Shown: positions 24,811 through 33,757 of the stretch, piece after piece
Position numbering within the stretch: position 1 is the stretch's first letter
How the letters are laid out: each line of letters begins with the position of its first letter
Origin: Halomonas halophila
GTDB taxonomy: Bacteria; Pseudomonadota; Gammaproteobacteria; Pseudomonadales; Halomonadaceae
Length of the DNA stretch: 64,000 bases
Reading direction: 5' to 3'
Assembly (NCBI RefSeq): GCF_030406665.1
Contig: NZ_CP129121.1
Coordinates: forward strand, 124,001 to 188,000
Program-made: the position numbers and the translations under genes
The notes under the pieces: generated by a model
Seen by the model: only the letters and a program-made list of their open reading frames with translations
Told to the model about the DNA's origin: nothing
Databases searched by the model: none

Positions 24811-25548
24811 ATGAGCATCGAGATCACCTCCAAGATCCTGTCGTCCCGTGTCCGACAGCCCCAGGACGTGCCGCCGCCGGCCGACGAGGACCCGCTGACG
24901 CGGCGCATTCCCTCGCGCCCCGAGGGCACTCTGGAGGCGGTGTCGGAGAAGATCTCCTACGTCGGCGCCGAGGGCCGGCGCAAGGTCTACCTGCTGGTGT
25001 CCTTCATGCCGGTGGAGGGCGTGTTGAACGGCGAGCGGGTGGTCATCGAGCGCCCGGTGGAGTTCTTCCTGCCCTCCGGGCAGCTGTCCAGCGAGCACCA
25101 GTGGATCACCGCCACCATGCGCAGCCTGTCGCTGGCCGCTCGCGGCGGCTACGTCACCCAGGCGGTGGCCGACCTGCGCAAGGTGGCCTGGGACAAGGGC
25201 CGGGTGCGCTGCGGCATGAACCGCTGGGGCAAGCCGATGTTCCACGATTCCGAGGTCGCCGCCATCGCCTGGTCGATCCAGCAGATCCTCTACCGGCGGG
25301 GCTTCCTCGACCAGGACGGCCTGCAGGTGCCGGTGGAGGAGCTGGTGGCGCGCCACGCCCGGCGCCTGGCCGGCCGGCCCTGGCATCCGCCCGGCCCCGA
25401 GGAGCAGGCCCATGCCGAGCGCGCGGCCGAGGCCGGCCAGGGCGGGCCCATCGTGGTCGGCCAGTGCCCGGAGTGCGGCGGCGATCTGGTGATGATGGAC
25501 GGTTGCCCGACGTGCTATTCGGGGTGCGGCTGGTCGAAGTGCGGCTGA
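24811..25548 (+). CDS. nrdJb: Adenosylcobalamin-dependent ribonucleotide reductase, small C-terminal part (NrdJb)
   Basis: Second piece of the split class II reductase. 245 residues. The middle part (VYLLVSFMPVEGVLNGERVVIERPVEFFLP and AWDKGRVRCGMNRWGKPMFHDSEVAAIAWSIQQIL) belongs to the reductase C-terminal region. The last ~30 residues form a zinc-finger-like tail with six cysteines (CPECGGDLVMMDGC, then CYSGCGWSKCG) that contains the pair thought to shuttle reducing power to the active site. GGAG precedes the ATG. Both products should be needed together. Confidence 0.92.
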   Translation: MSIEITSKILSSRVRQPQDVPPPADEDPLTRRIPSRPEGTLEAVSEKISYVGAEGRRKVYLLVSFMPVEGVLNGERVVIERPVEFFLPSGQLSSEHQWITATMRSLSLAARGGYVTQAVADLRKVAWDKGRVRCGMNRWGKPMFHDSEVAAIAWSIQQILYRRGFLDQDGLQVPVEELVARHARRLAGRPWHPPGPEEQAHAERAAEAGQGGPIVVGQCPECGGDLVMMDGCPTCYSGCGWSKCG

Positions 25549-25676
25549 GCGTCGTACGAAAACGCTCTGCGCTCGCCGAGTCTTCGTTCCAGCACTGATT
25601 CGCGCGATGGACCGATGCGAATCGCCGAGCCGGTCAACGCTCGGCGAGGTGTCGGACGATCCCCGACACGACCGTC

Positions 25677-25706
25677 AGCCCCGGCCGGTGCCGGGGCTTG
25701 TTTGTT
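25677..25706 (+). terminator. Rho-independent terminator after nrdJb
   Basis: AGCCCCGGC (25677-25685), loop CGGT, GCCGGGGCT (25690-25698), then TGTTTGTT. Two more inverted repeats precede it in the same gap: CGCCGAGC/GCTCGGCG around 25623-25646 and GTGTCGG/CCGACAC around 25650-25669. Confidence 0.85.
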
Positions 25707-25790
25707 GCGATGCAGCACAACAGATCGAATCGAACGTTTAAATGCAAGCCCGTGCGCCGACTCTCGGCTCTGTTATGTTCGTCCTTGCTG

Positions 25791-25798
25791 AATAACAA
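25791..25798 (+). promoter_or_regulatory. Hfq/Crc-type CA motif in the aapJ leader
   Basis: AATAACAA fits the AAnAAnAA catabolite-activity motif bound by Hfq-Crc in pseudomonads. It is 38 nt before the aapJ ATG, inside the stretch GAATAACAAGCAC that recurs before aapP. Confidence 0.4.
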
Positions 25799-25836
25799 GC
25801 ACAAACATTTTCTCAACAGCAATGGAGTCTAGGATC

Positions 25837-26868
25837 ATGCGCTACAACAACAAGACGCTGATCGCCCTGTCCGTCGCGACCCTCGGCCTCGCGGCGGTCA
25901 GCACCACCGCCTCGGCCGCCACCCTCGACGAGGTGAAGGAGCGCGGCAACCTGCGCTGCGGCGTCAACGTCGGGCTGTCCGGCTTCTCCTCGCCGGACGA
26001 GAACGGCAACTGGCAGGGGCTGGACGTCGAGACCTGCCGCGCGGTGTCCTCGGCCATCTTCGGCGATCCGGAGAAGGTGGTCTTCACCCCGCTGACCGCC
26101 AAGGAGCGCTTCACCGCCCTGCAGTCCGGCGAGATCGACGTGCTGTCGCGCAACACCACCTGGACGGCCACCCGCGACAACTCCCTGGGCCTCAACTTCA
26201 CCACCACCACCTTCTACGACGGCCAGGGCTTCATGGTCGCCAAGGACCTCGGCATCGAGAGCCTGGAGGACCTCGACGGCGCCTCCATCTGCATCCAGTC
26301 GGGCACCACCCACGAGCTGAACCTGGCCGACTACTTCCCCTCCCGGGGCATCGACATCAACACCGTGACCTTCGACACCCCGGACCAGACGGCCCAGGGC
26401 TTCGCCAGCGGCCGATGTGACGTGCTGACCTCCGACACCTCCCAGCTCAGCGCCCTGCGCCTGCAGCTGCCGGAGCCGGACAGCGTCGAGATCCTCACCG
26501 AGCTGATCTCCAAGGAGCCGTTGGGTCCGGTGGTGCGCCAGGGCGACGATCAGTGGCTGGACATCGTCCAGTGGTCGGTGTTCGCCATGGTCAACGCCGA
26601 GGAACTGGGCGTGACCAGCGACAACGTCGACGAGATGCAGCAGAACCCGCCCAATCCCCAGGTCGCACGCCTGCTAGGCGACGACGGCAACTACGGCGAG
26701 CAGATGGGCCTCGAGAACGACTGGGCCTACGACATCATCGCCCAGGTCGGCAATTACGGTGAGGTGTTCTCCGCCACCGTGGGCGAGGAGTCCCCGCTCG
26801 CCATCGGCCGCGGCATGAACGCGCTGTGGAACGAGGGCGGCATCCTCTACGCACCGCCCATCCGCTGA
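25837..26868 (+). CDS. aapJ: General L-amino-acid ABC transporter, periplasmic binding protein
   Basis: Captures L-amino acids in the periplasm for AapQMP. 343 residues. A signal peptide (MRYNNKTLIALSVATLGLAAVSTTASA) is followed by a family-3 solute-binding fold: LRCGVNVGLSGFSSPDENGNWQGLDVETCRAVSSAIFGD, AKERFTALQSGEIDVLSRNTTWTATRD and the C-terminal YGEVFSATVGEESPLAIGRGMNALWNEGGILYAPP typical of AapJ. GGAG at 25824-25827 and the signal peptide support ATG 25837 rather than the TTG/ATG-like codons 15 nt earlier. First gene of the aapJQMP operon. Confidence 0.95.
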   Translation: MRYNNKTLIALSVATLGLAAVSTTASAATLDEVKERGNLRCGVNVGLSGFSSPDENGNWQGLDVETCRAVSSAIFGDPEKVVFTPLTAKERFTALQSGEIDVLSRNTTWTATRDNSLGLNFTTTTFYDGQGFMVAKDLGIESLEDLDGASICIQSGTTHELNLADYFPSRGIDINTVTFDTPDQTAQGFASGRCDVLTSDTSQLSALRLQLPEPDSVEILTELISKEPLGPVVRQGDDQWLDIVQWSVFAMVNAEELGVTSDNVDEMQQNPPNPQVARLLGDDGNYGEQMGLENDWAYDIIAQVGNYGEVFSATVGEESPLAIGRGMNALWNEGGILYAPPIR

Positions 26869-26888
26869 TCGGCGTCGATCCTTCGTCT

Positions 26889-26916
26889 CCCCTCACCCCC
26901 GCCCGGGGGTGAGGGG
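26889..26916 (+). other. Stable mRNA hairpin between aapJ and aapQ
   Basis: CCCCTCACCCCC pairs perfectly with GGGGGTGAGGGG around a GCCC loop, with no T-tract. Such structures after binding-protein genes protect the upstream message or block most read-through, giving more AapJ than membrane subunits. Confidence 0.75.
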
Positions 26917-26942
26917 CCGTTACCCTGCATTCGAGGCTCGAC

Positions 26943-28121
26943 ATGCTGCGTTCTTCGTCTTCCGAGCGGGGGCCGCTGTGGCGCGACCCCGCCGTGCGCG
27001 CGCTGGTGATCCAGGCCCTGCTGCTGCTGGGGCTGGCGGCGCTGATCGTGATGCTGGTGACCAACACCCTGGCCAACCTCGAGGCCCGGGGCATCACCAC
27101 CGGCCTGGGCTTCCTCCAGGAGCGGGCCGGCTTCTCCATTCCCCAGACGCTGATCGCCTACAGCGGCGACAGCACCTACGGCCGCACCTTCGTGGTGGGG
27201 CTGCTCAACACCTTGCTGGTGTCCGGCCTCGGCATTGTCGCGGCCACGGTCATCGGCTTCGCGGTGGGCATCGCCCGGCTCTCGAGCAACTGGCTGCTGG
27301 CCCGGTTGGCCGCCGCCTACGTCGAGATCTTCCGCAACATTCCACTGCTGGTGCAGATCCTGTTCTGGTACTTCGCCGTGCTCCAGGCGCTGCCCAGCCC
27401 GCGCCAGAGCCTGTCGCTGTTCGAGGCGCTGTTCCTCAACGTGCGCGGCCTGGTGATGCCGGCCCCTGTGGCCCAGCCGGGCTTTGATGCCACCCTCTGG
27501 GCGCTGGCCCTGGCGGTGGCCGCGGTGGTGGGGCTTTCGCTCTACGCGCGGCGGCTGCAGACCCGCACCGGCAAGGCACTGCCGGTCTACCGGCTCGGCG
27601 CGCTGATCCTGCTCGGCCTGCCGCTGGCGGTGTTCCTGGTGACCGGGCGGCCGCTGGCCTGGGACGTGCCGGCGCTGGCCGGCTTCAACTTCTCTGGCGG
27701 CGTGACGATCATCCCCGAGCTGATGGCGCTGTGGCTGGCGCTGTCGATCTACACCGCCTCCTTCATCGCCGAGATCGTGCGCTCGGGCATCCAGTCGGTG
27801 CCGAGCGGGCAGGTCGAGGCCGCCCGGGCGATCAGCCTTCCCGGCAACATCACCCTGCGCAAGATCGTGATTCCCCAGGCGATGCGGGTCATCGTGCCCC
27901 AGCTCACCAGCCAGTACCTGAACCTGATCAAGAACTCCTCGCTGGCCACGGCCATCGGCTACCCGGACCTGGTGGCGGTGTTCGCCGGCACCACCCTCAA
28001 CCAGACCGGCCAGGCCATCGAGATCATCGCCATGACCATGGCGGTCTACCTGCTGATCAGCCTGGTGGTGTCGGCGCTGATGAACCTCTACAACGCCCGC
28101 ACCCTGATGAAGGAGCGCTGA
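26943..28121 (+). CDS. aapQ: General L-amino-acid ABC transporter, permease AapQ
   Basis: Inner-membrane permease of the HisMQ family. 392 residues with about eight hydrophobic segments. The long insertion between the first and later helices is typical of AapQ compared with shorter HisQ permeases. The signatures YGRTFVVGLLNTLLVSGLGIVAAT and, near the C-terminus, ARAISLPGNITLRKIVIPQAMRVIVPQLTSQYLNLIKNSSLA (the EAA loop that contacts the ATPase) are clear. It is one base away from aapM. Confidence 0.94.
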   Translation: MLRSSSSERGPLWRDPAVRALVIQALLLLGLAALIVMLVTNTLANLEARGITTGLGFLQERAGFSIPQTLIAYSGDSTYGRTFVVGLLNTLLVSGLGIVAATVIGFAVGIARLSSNWLLARLAAAYVEIFRNIPLLVQILFWYFAVLQALPSPRQSLSLFEALFLNVRGLVMPAPVAQPGFDATLWALALAVAAVVGLSLYARRLQTRTGKALPVYRLGALILLGLPLAVFLVTGRPLAWDVPALAGFNFSGGVTIIPELMALWLALSIYTASFIAEIVRSGIQSVPSGQVEAARAISLPGNITLRKIVIPQAMRVIVPQLTSQYLNLIKNSSLATAIGYPDLVAVFAGTTLNQTGQAIEIIAMTMAVYLLISLVVSALMNLYNARTLMKER

Positions 28122-28122
28122 C

Positions 28123-29232
28123 ATGGCCGAGATGGCGACACGAATCGAGATGATCGAGGCGCGCCGGCCGCCGGACCTGCGCCGCGGTGTGATGGGCTGG
28201 CTGCGCGCCAACCTCTTCAACGGGCCGCTCAACAGCGTCATCACCCTGTGCGTGCTGGCGGTGCTGGGCTGGGGGCTGTGGCCGCTGGTGCAGTGGGCGC
28301 TGATCGACGCCGACTGGCTGGGCTCGACCCGCGAGGCCTGCAGCGGCGAGGGCGCCTGCTGGGTGTTCATCAGCGCCCGCTACGAGACCATCGTCTACGG
28401 CTTCTATCCCGAGGCCGCTCGCTGGCGGGTCGATACGGTGTTCATGATGCTGGGGCTGCTGATCGCCTGGCTGGCGATTCCCCGGCTGCCGGCCAAGCGC
28501 TGGGTGGGTCTGTTCGCCCTGGTCGGCTTCCCGGCGGTGGCCTACGTGCTGCTGCTCGGCGGCCACTTCGGGCTGATGGCGGTGCCGACCCGCGAATGGG
28601 GCGGGCTGATGCTGACCCTGACGGTGGCCGTCGTGGGCATCGTCGGCTCGCTGCCGCTGGGCGTGGTGCTGGCGCTGGGGCGTCGCTCGCAGATGCCGTT
28701 GGTGCGCGGCGTGTGCGTGGTGTTCATCGAGTTCTGGCGCGGCGTGCCGCTGATCACGGTGCTGTTCATGGCCTCGGTGATGCTGCCGTTGTTCGTGCCC
28801 AGCGAGGTGGAGTTCGACAAGCTGCTGCGGGCGCTGATCGGCATCATGTTCTTCTGGAGCGCCTACATGGCCGAGGTGGTGCGCGGCGGCCTGCAGGCCA
28901 TTCCCAAGGGACAGGAGGAGGCCGCCAAGGCGCTGGGCATGGGCTACTGGCGACGCATGGGGCTGATCGTGCTGCCCCAGGCGCTGAAGCTGGTGATCCC
29001 CGGCATCGTCAACACCTTCATCGCGCTGTTCAAGGACACTTCACTGGTGCTGATCATCGGCCTGTTCGATCTGCTGGCGATCATCCGCTCGGGGCTCACC
29101 GACAGCAACTGGCTGGGCTTCGCCACCGAGGGCTACGTGTTCGCGGCGCTGATGTTCTGGATCTTCTGCTTCAGCATGTCGCGCTACAGCCAGTACATCG
29201 AGCGGCGCCTGCATACCGGCCACAAGAGCTGA
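28123..29232 (+). CDS. aapM: General L-amino-acid ABC transporter, permease AapM
   Basis: Second permease of the Aap system. 369 residues, about eight to nine membrane helices, including a hydrophobic region with the segment YGFYPEAARWRVD common in AapM. The EAA loop reads AAKALGMGYWRRMGLIVLPQALKLVIPGIVNTFIALFKDTSLVLIIGLFDLL. ATG 28123 follows the aapQ stop by one base. A 60-bp gap with a CA-rich repeat separates it from aapP. Confidence 0.94.
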   Translation: MAEMATRIEMIEARRPPDLRRGVMGWLRANLFNGPLNSVITLCVLAVLGWGLWPLVQWALIDADWLGSTREACSGEGACWVFISARYETIVYGFYPEAARWRVDTVFMMLGLLIAWLAIPRLPAKRWVGLFALVGFPAVAYVLLLGGHFGLMAVPTREWGGLMLTLTVAVVGIVGSLPLGVVLALGRRSQMPLVRGVCVVFIEFWRGVPLITVLFMASVMLPLFVPSEVEFDKLLRALIGIMFFWSAYMAEVVRGGLQAIPKGQEEAAKALGMGYWRRMGLIVLPQALKLVIPGIVNTFIALFKDTSLVLIIGLFDLLAIIRSGLTDSNWLGFATEGYVFAALMFWIFCFSMSRYSQYIERRLHTGHKS

Positions 29233-29245
29233 CCGGCAGGCACGG

Positions 29246-29253
29246 AATAACAA
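29246..29253 (+). promoter_or_regulatory. Second Hfq/Crc-type CA motif, before aapP
   Basis: AATAACAA within GAATAACAAGCAC, identical over 13 nt to the aapJ leader, 39 nt before the aapP ATG. Further A-rich triplets (AACAAACG, AAGAACGAGGAA) follow. Confidence 0.4.
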
Positions 29254-29292
29254 GCACTTAACAAACGCTTTCAAGAACGAGGAAACACCGGC

Positions 29293-30063
<771 letters not shown>

Positions 30064-30087
30064 GCCGGTTCTGGTCGGGGCTACAAA

Positions 30088-30123
30088 AACGGCCCGGACG
30101 CCAAGGCGTCCGGGCCGTTCTTT
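30088..30123. terminator. Bidirectional terminator between aapP and hmp
   Basis: AACGGCCCGGACGCC (30088-30102) pairs with GGCGTCCGGGCCGTT (30105-30119). It is flanked by CTTT on the right and AAAAA on the left, so it can end the convergent aapP and hmp transcripts. Confidence 0.92.
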
Positions 30124-30138
30124 ATGAGGCGAGGATGA

Positions 30139-31308
30139 TCAGGCGGCGTCGAGGGGACGCGCCGGGCCGAAGTGTTCGTAGTGGCGACGCTCGTCGGGAA
30201 TGCCCAGCGCCTTCAGGCTGCGGTCCACGGCGGACATGAACCCCTGGGGGCCGACGAAGTAGCAGCGCGCGCCTTCGGGCAGGTAGCGGGCCAGCAGGTC
30301 GCGGTCCACGCGGCCGAGGTGATCGGCGCCGTCGCCGCTTTCCTGAACGCTGACCGCGGTCAGCCGCTCGGGATGCTCGTCGGCCAGGGCCGCGAGCTCG
30401 TCGGCGAAGGCGCGCTGCTCGGCGTCCTGGGCGGCGTGCAGGTAGACCACCCGGCGGCCCTCGGCCAGGGCCTGGCGGGCGATCGGCAGCATCGGCGTCT
30501 GGCCGACGCCGCCGCTGGCGAGCAGCAGGGGCTCGTCGCCGGCCATCAGGGTCAGCTCGCCGGCGGGCGGCAGCAGCTCCAGGGTGTCGCCCACGGCCAT
30601 GGCATCGTGCAGGTGCCGGCTGGCTACGCCGCCGTCCTCGCGTTTCACCGAGATGCGAACGCTGCGGCCGTTGGGCAGCGCCGAGAGGCTGTAGTGGCGA
30701 TGGACCGGCTGGCCGTCGATGGTCAGGCGCACGCCGATGTACTGGCCGGGGAGATGCTCGGCCACGGGGCCACCGTCGGTGGGTTCCAGCACGAAGGAGC
30801 GGATCACCGAGCTTTCCTGGCGGGTCTCGGCGATGCGGAACTCGCGCGGGCCACGCCAGCCGCCGGGCCGCTGTTCGAAGGTCCAGTAGCGCTTTTCCTC
30901 GAGCTCGATCAGCAGGCCGGCGAGCTCCTCGTAGAGCGCGCCCCAGGCGTCGGCGATCTCCGGCGTCACGGCATCGCCCAGCACCTCGCCGATGGCGGCC
31001 ATCAGGCACTCGCCGACGATCGGGTACTGCTCGGGGCGGATGTCCAGCGACACGTGCTTGCTGACCACCGTGGCCAGCACCTCGTGCACCCGTTCGGGGT
31101 CCTGGCGCAGCTGCACGTAGGCGAGCACCGCCGCGGCCAGCGCCCGCGGCTGTCCGCCGTTGGCCTGGTGGGTCTGGTTGAACAGCGGCGCGACCTCGGG
31201 GTAACGCTCGAACATCAGCGGATAGAAGCGCTGGGTGATGGCATCGAGATGCTCGGCGACCACCGGGGCGGTGGCGGCGATCAGGCTTTCCTGGGCTTGA
31301 GTCAGCAT
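30139..31308 (-). CDS. hmp: Flavohaemoprotein Hmp (nitric oxide dioxygenase)
   Basis: Detoxifies NO to nitrate using O2 and NAD(P)H. 389 residues in three parts: globin domain (1-~140) with proximal His85 (SKHVSLDIRPEQYPIVG) and Tyr29; FAD-binding domain with RHYSLSALPNGRSVRISVKRE; and NAD-binding domain with LLASGGVGQTPMLPIA, ending YEHFGPA. Upstream lie an NsrR-like site and a NarL-type heptamer pair, so it should respond to NO and possibly to nitrate. Confidence 0.96.
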   Translation of the reverse strand: MLTQAQESLIAATAPVVAEHLDAITQRFYPLMFERYPEVAPLFNQTHQANGGQPRALAAAVLAYVQLRQDPERVHEVLATVVSKHVSLDIRPEQYPIVGECLMAAIGEVLGDAVTPEIADAWGALYEELAGLLIELEEKRYWTFEQRPGGWRGPREFRIAETRQESSVIRSFVLEPTDGGPVAEHLPGQYIGVRLTIDGQPVHRHYSLSALPNGRSVRISVKREDGGVASRHLHDAMAVGDTLELLPPAGELTLMAGDEPLLLASGGVGQTPMLPIARQALAEGRRVVYLHAAQDAEQRAFADELAALADEHPERLTAVSVQESGDGADHLGRVDRDLLARYLPEGARCYFVGPQGFMSAVDRSLKALGIPDERRHYEHFGPARPLDAA

Positions 31309-31346
31309 GGGCGGCTCCTGGGCAAGAGTGGGCGGCGCGTCTCTTT

Positions 31347-31369
31347 AAGATGCATTTAAAATACCTCTA
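31347..31369 (-). promoter_or_regulatory. NsrR-like operator of hmp
   Basis: AAGATGCATTT at 31347-31357 equals the preferred NsrR half-site; its inverted partner to 31369 is degenerate (AAAATACCTCTA). It is ~40 bp upstream of the hmp start in the only AT-rich stretch of this gap, where it would cover the promoter. Confidence 0.7.
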
Positions 31370-31377
31370 AAGAGGGG
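31362..31377. promoter_or_regulatory. NarL-type 7-2-7 site overlapping the hmp operator
   Basis: TACCTCT-AA-AGAGGGG: the left heptamer fits TACYYMT exactly and the right one lacks only the final TA. It overlaps the right end of the NsrR-like site and matches the core of the narX and narK sites further right. Confidence 0.55.
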
Positions 31378-31427
31378 CGGCCCACCAGCCCCCGAGGTGG
31401 GCAAGATTGTCGCAGTCGCGTCTTGTC

Positions 31428-31441
31428 CTGATCTCGGTCAA
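31428..31441 (+). promoter_or_regulatory. Anr/Dnr-type box upstream of the globin gene
   Basis: CTGAT-CTCG-GTCAA (on the other strand TTGAC-N4-ATCAG), 8 of 10 conserved bases, ~90 bp before the globin start. Could drive the globin-nnrS-SirB2 group at low oxygen or with NO. Confidence 0.5.
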
Positions 31442-31527
31442 GAATGACGGCCCGAGCCTCGCACATCGTCGGGAAAGGGAGGGGCGGCTAGGCTGGTAGG
31501 CAGGCGACGCTTCGGCGGGGAGGGCGC

Positions 31528-31989
31528 ATGGATATCGTCAGGGTCTTCGATGCCAGCTATGCACGAGCCCTGGCCCATGAGGTCGAGGGTCAGGGGTTCT
31601 TCGATGCCTTCTACCGACGCTTCCTGGAGGGGTCGACGGAGGTGGCCGAGAAGTTCCGCGGCATCGACATGGATCGCCAGCAGGCGATGCTCAAGAAATC
31701 CTTCTATCACCTGATCAGCCTCTACGCGGCCAGCCATGACGGCGACTACCTGGCGCGGGTGGCGATTCGCCACAACCGCGCGCATCTGGACATCCGTCCG
31801 GCGCTCTATGATCGCTGGCTGGAGGCAATGATGGCGACGCTGCGCGAGTACGATCCCGAGTGCGGCGACGAGGAGGAGCTGGCCTGGCGGCTGGTGATGG
31901 CCCCGGGGATCGCCTACATGAAGTTCCACTACGACCGTGAGGCACCAGTGGGCGATAGGGACGCCGAGGACGACGCATTCGACGGATAA
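31528..31989 (+). CDS. Single-domain globin
   Basis: Haem-binding protein of 153 residues. The segment IRHNRAHLDIRPALYDRW mirrors the F-helix of Hmp (SKHVSLDIRP), which makes His86 the likely proximal ligand. FYRRFLEGSTEVAEKF and LKKSFYHLI resemble globin B-C and E helices. There is no reductase domain, so it would need an outside electron donor. Its place just before nnrS and after hmp suggests a role in NO binding or sensing. The start has a GGCGGGGAGGG ribosome site. Confidence 0.8.
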   Translation: MDIVRVFDASYARALAHEVEGQGFFDAFYRRFLEGSTEVAEKFRGIDMDRQQAMLKKSFYHLISLYAASHDGDYLARVAIRHNRAHLDIRPALYDRWLEAMMATLREYDPECGDEEELAWRLVMAPGIAYMKFHYDREAPVGDRDAEDDAFDG

Positions 31990-32039
31990 GGACGTTTCTT
32001 GATGCCTGTCATGGTCCGGGCCGAACGCCGCGGCGCACA

Positions 32040-33272
32040 ATGCCGATACCCAAGTTCCACCCTCGGATATGGTGCATGATGGCTCCTCGTTCCCTCACGA
32101 CACGCCTGCCGGTGGCGGGCCTGGCCTTTCGCCCCTTCTTCCTGCTGGCCGCCCTGTTCGGCATCGTCGCGCTGATGGCGTGGCTGGCCTTCTGGCAGGG
32201 CGACGTCCTGCTGCGGCCTTGGGGCGGCATGCTGTGGTGGCATCAGCACGAGATGCTGTTTGGCTTCGGTGCTGCCGTCATCGCCGGTTTTCTGCTCACC
32301 GCGGCGCAGAACTGGACCGGCCGTCCCGCCCCGACCGGCCTGCCGCTGCTGGGCCTGGTGGCGCTGTGGGCCGTGGCCCGCGGACTGCTGGCCTTCCCCA
32401 TCGGTCTGCCGGGGTGGGGCGTGATGCTGATCGATGTGGGGTTCCTGGTCGCGGTGGCGGGCGTGATGGCGCGGATGGTCATCGCCGCCGGGCGCTGGCG
32501 GAATCTGGTCTTCCTGCCGCTGCTGGGGCTTCTGGCCGTGGCCAACCTGGCCATGCACCTGGGAGCCTGGTGGGGAGATGGCGAGCTGGCACGGGCGGGG
32601 GCTCGCCTGGCGGTGCTGCTGATCGCTGCCGTGATGGTGGTGCTGGGCGGCCGAGTGATACCGCTGTTCACCGCCAATCGCCTGGGCGGCCCCCGGCCCC
32701 AGTCCCGGCGCTGGCTGGAGGGGGCGACCCTGGGCAGCATGGCGGCGGTGCTGGGGGCCCAGCTCGCCGTCCTGCCGGGGATGGCGCCGCCCGAGGGCGT
32801 GATGGCGGGGGCGCTGGCCCTGGCGGCCCTGGCCAATGCGCTGCGGCTGGCGCGCTGGGGCGGGCTGCGTACGTGGCGAGAGCCGCTGCTCTGGGGGCTT
32901 CATGTCAGCTATGCCGCCCTCCCGCTGGGCCTGGGCATGTGGGCGCTGGCGGCGCTCGGCGCCTTTCGCGTCGAGCTGGCGGTGCACACGCTGACCGTCG
33001 GGGCCATGGGGACCATGATGCTGGCGATGATGGCGCGGGTCTCGCTGGGGCACACCGGCCGCCCCATCGTGACGCTGCCGGGCATGGGGGTGGCGCTGGG
33101 CCTGCTGGCCGTGGCCGGCCTGCTGCGTGGCCCCTTGCTGGCCGCGTTGCCGGGTATCACGCATCTGACCTACAGCCTGACCATCATCCTGTGGTGCCTG
33201 GCCTATGCGATCTTCCTGCTGCACTACGCGGTCCCGCTGAGCTCGGCGCGCAGCGACGGAAAGGCAGGCTAG
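32040..33272 (+). CDS. nnrS: NnrS family haem-copper membrane protein
   Basis: Integral membrane protein linked to relief of NO stress. Up to 410 residues and about twelve membrane helices. Typical features are LAFRPFFLLAALFG near the N-terminus, WWHQHEMLFGFGAAVIAGFLLTAAQNWTGRP, RVIPLFTANRLG and GAMGTMMLAMMARVSLGHTGRP, with the conserved histidines. The start is uncertain: ATG at 32040, 32076 or 32079, none with a good ribosome site. The last two give a family-like N-terminus (APRSLTTRLPVAGLAFRPFF). Confidence 0.9.
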   Translation: MPIPKFHPRIWCMMAPRSLTTRLPVAGLAFRPFFLLAALFGIVALMAWLAFWQGDVLLRPWGGMLWWHQHEMLFGFGAAVIAGFLLTAAQNWTGRPAPTGLPLLGLVALWAVARGLLAFPIGLPGWGVMLIDVGFLVAVAGVMARMVIAAGRWRNLVFLPLLGLLAVANLAMHLGAWWGDGELARAGARLAVLLIAAVMVVLGGRVIPLFTANRLGGPRPQSRRWLEGATLGSMAAVLGAQLAVLPGMAPPEGVMAGALALAALANALRLARWGGLRTWREPLLWGLHVSYAALPLGLGMWALAALGAFRVELAVHTLTVGAMGTMMLAMMARVSLGHTGRPIVTLPGMGVALGLLAVAGLLRGPLLAALPGITHLTYSLTIILWCLAYAIFLLHYAVPLSSARSDGKAG

Positions 33273-33319
33273 GCGCGAAGACAAGCGACCGAGTCCGGCC
33301 AGTCGTCGAGGCCCCTTCC

Positions 33320-33706
33320 ATGGAACACTATCTGCTGATCAAGCATCTTCACATGAGCATCGCCGGGTTCAGCCTGGCCTTGTTCATGCTCCGGGCCTGG
33401 TGGTCGGTGCGTGGGTCGCCCAGGCCGGCGCGTCGCTGGGTTCGCGGGCTGCCGCACCTGGTCGACAGCGCCCTGCTGGGGTTGGGTGTCTGGATGATGG
33501 TGGGGCTCTCGCTATGGCCACACCAGCAGCCGTGGCTCGCGGCCAAGCTGTTGGGGCTGCTGGTCTACATCGGGCTCGGGAGCGTGGCCATCAAGCGCGG
33601 GCGCACGCCGGTGATCCGCGGGCTGGCGGCCGGCGCCGCTCTGCTGGCCTTCGCCTTCGTGGTCGGGGCGGCCATCCGCCATAGTCCCTGGTCCTGGCTG
33701 GCCTGA
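33320..33706 (+). CDS. SirB2 family small membrane protein
   Basis: 128 residues with four predicted membrane helices. The start MEHYLLIKHLHMSIAGFSLALFMLRAWW is characteristic of the SirB2 family, as are HLVDSALLGLGVWMM and the C-terminal KLLGLLVYIGLGSVAIKRG. The function is not established. It lies 47 bp after nnrS on the same strand, a pairing that suggests a shared role in NO or respiratory stress. Confidence 0.82.
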   Translation: MEHYLLIKHLHMSIAGFSLALFMLRAWWSVRGSPRPARRWVRGLPHLVDSALLGLGVWMMVGLSLWPHQQPWLAAKLLGLLVYIGLGSVAIKRGRTPVIRGLAAGAALLAFAFVVGAAIRHSPWSWLA

Positions 33707-33757
33707 GACGTGGCTTCCTATACTGTGGGCGTCATTCGTCGTCAGAAGGAGTCCCAC

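Noticed and set aside
24738..24811. Frameshift artefact between nrdJa and nrdJb
   Set aside because: Each piece has its own start, NrdJb has a ribosome site, and the split matches the known Pseudomonas arrangement.
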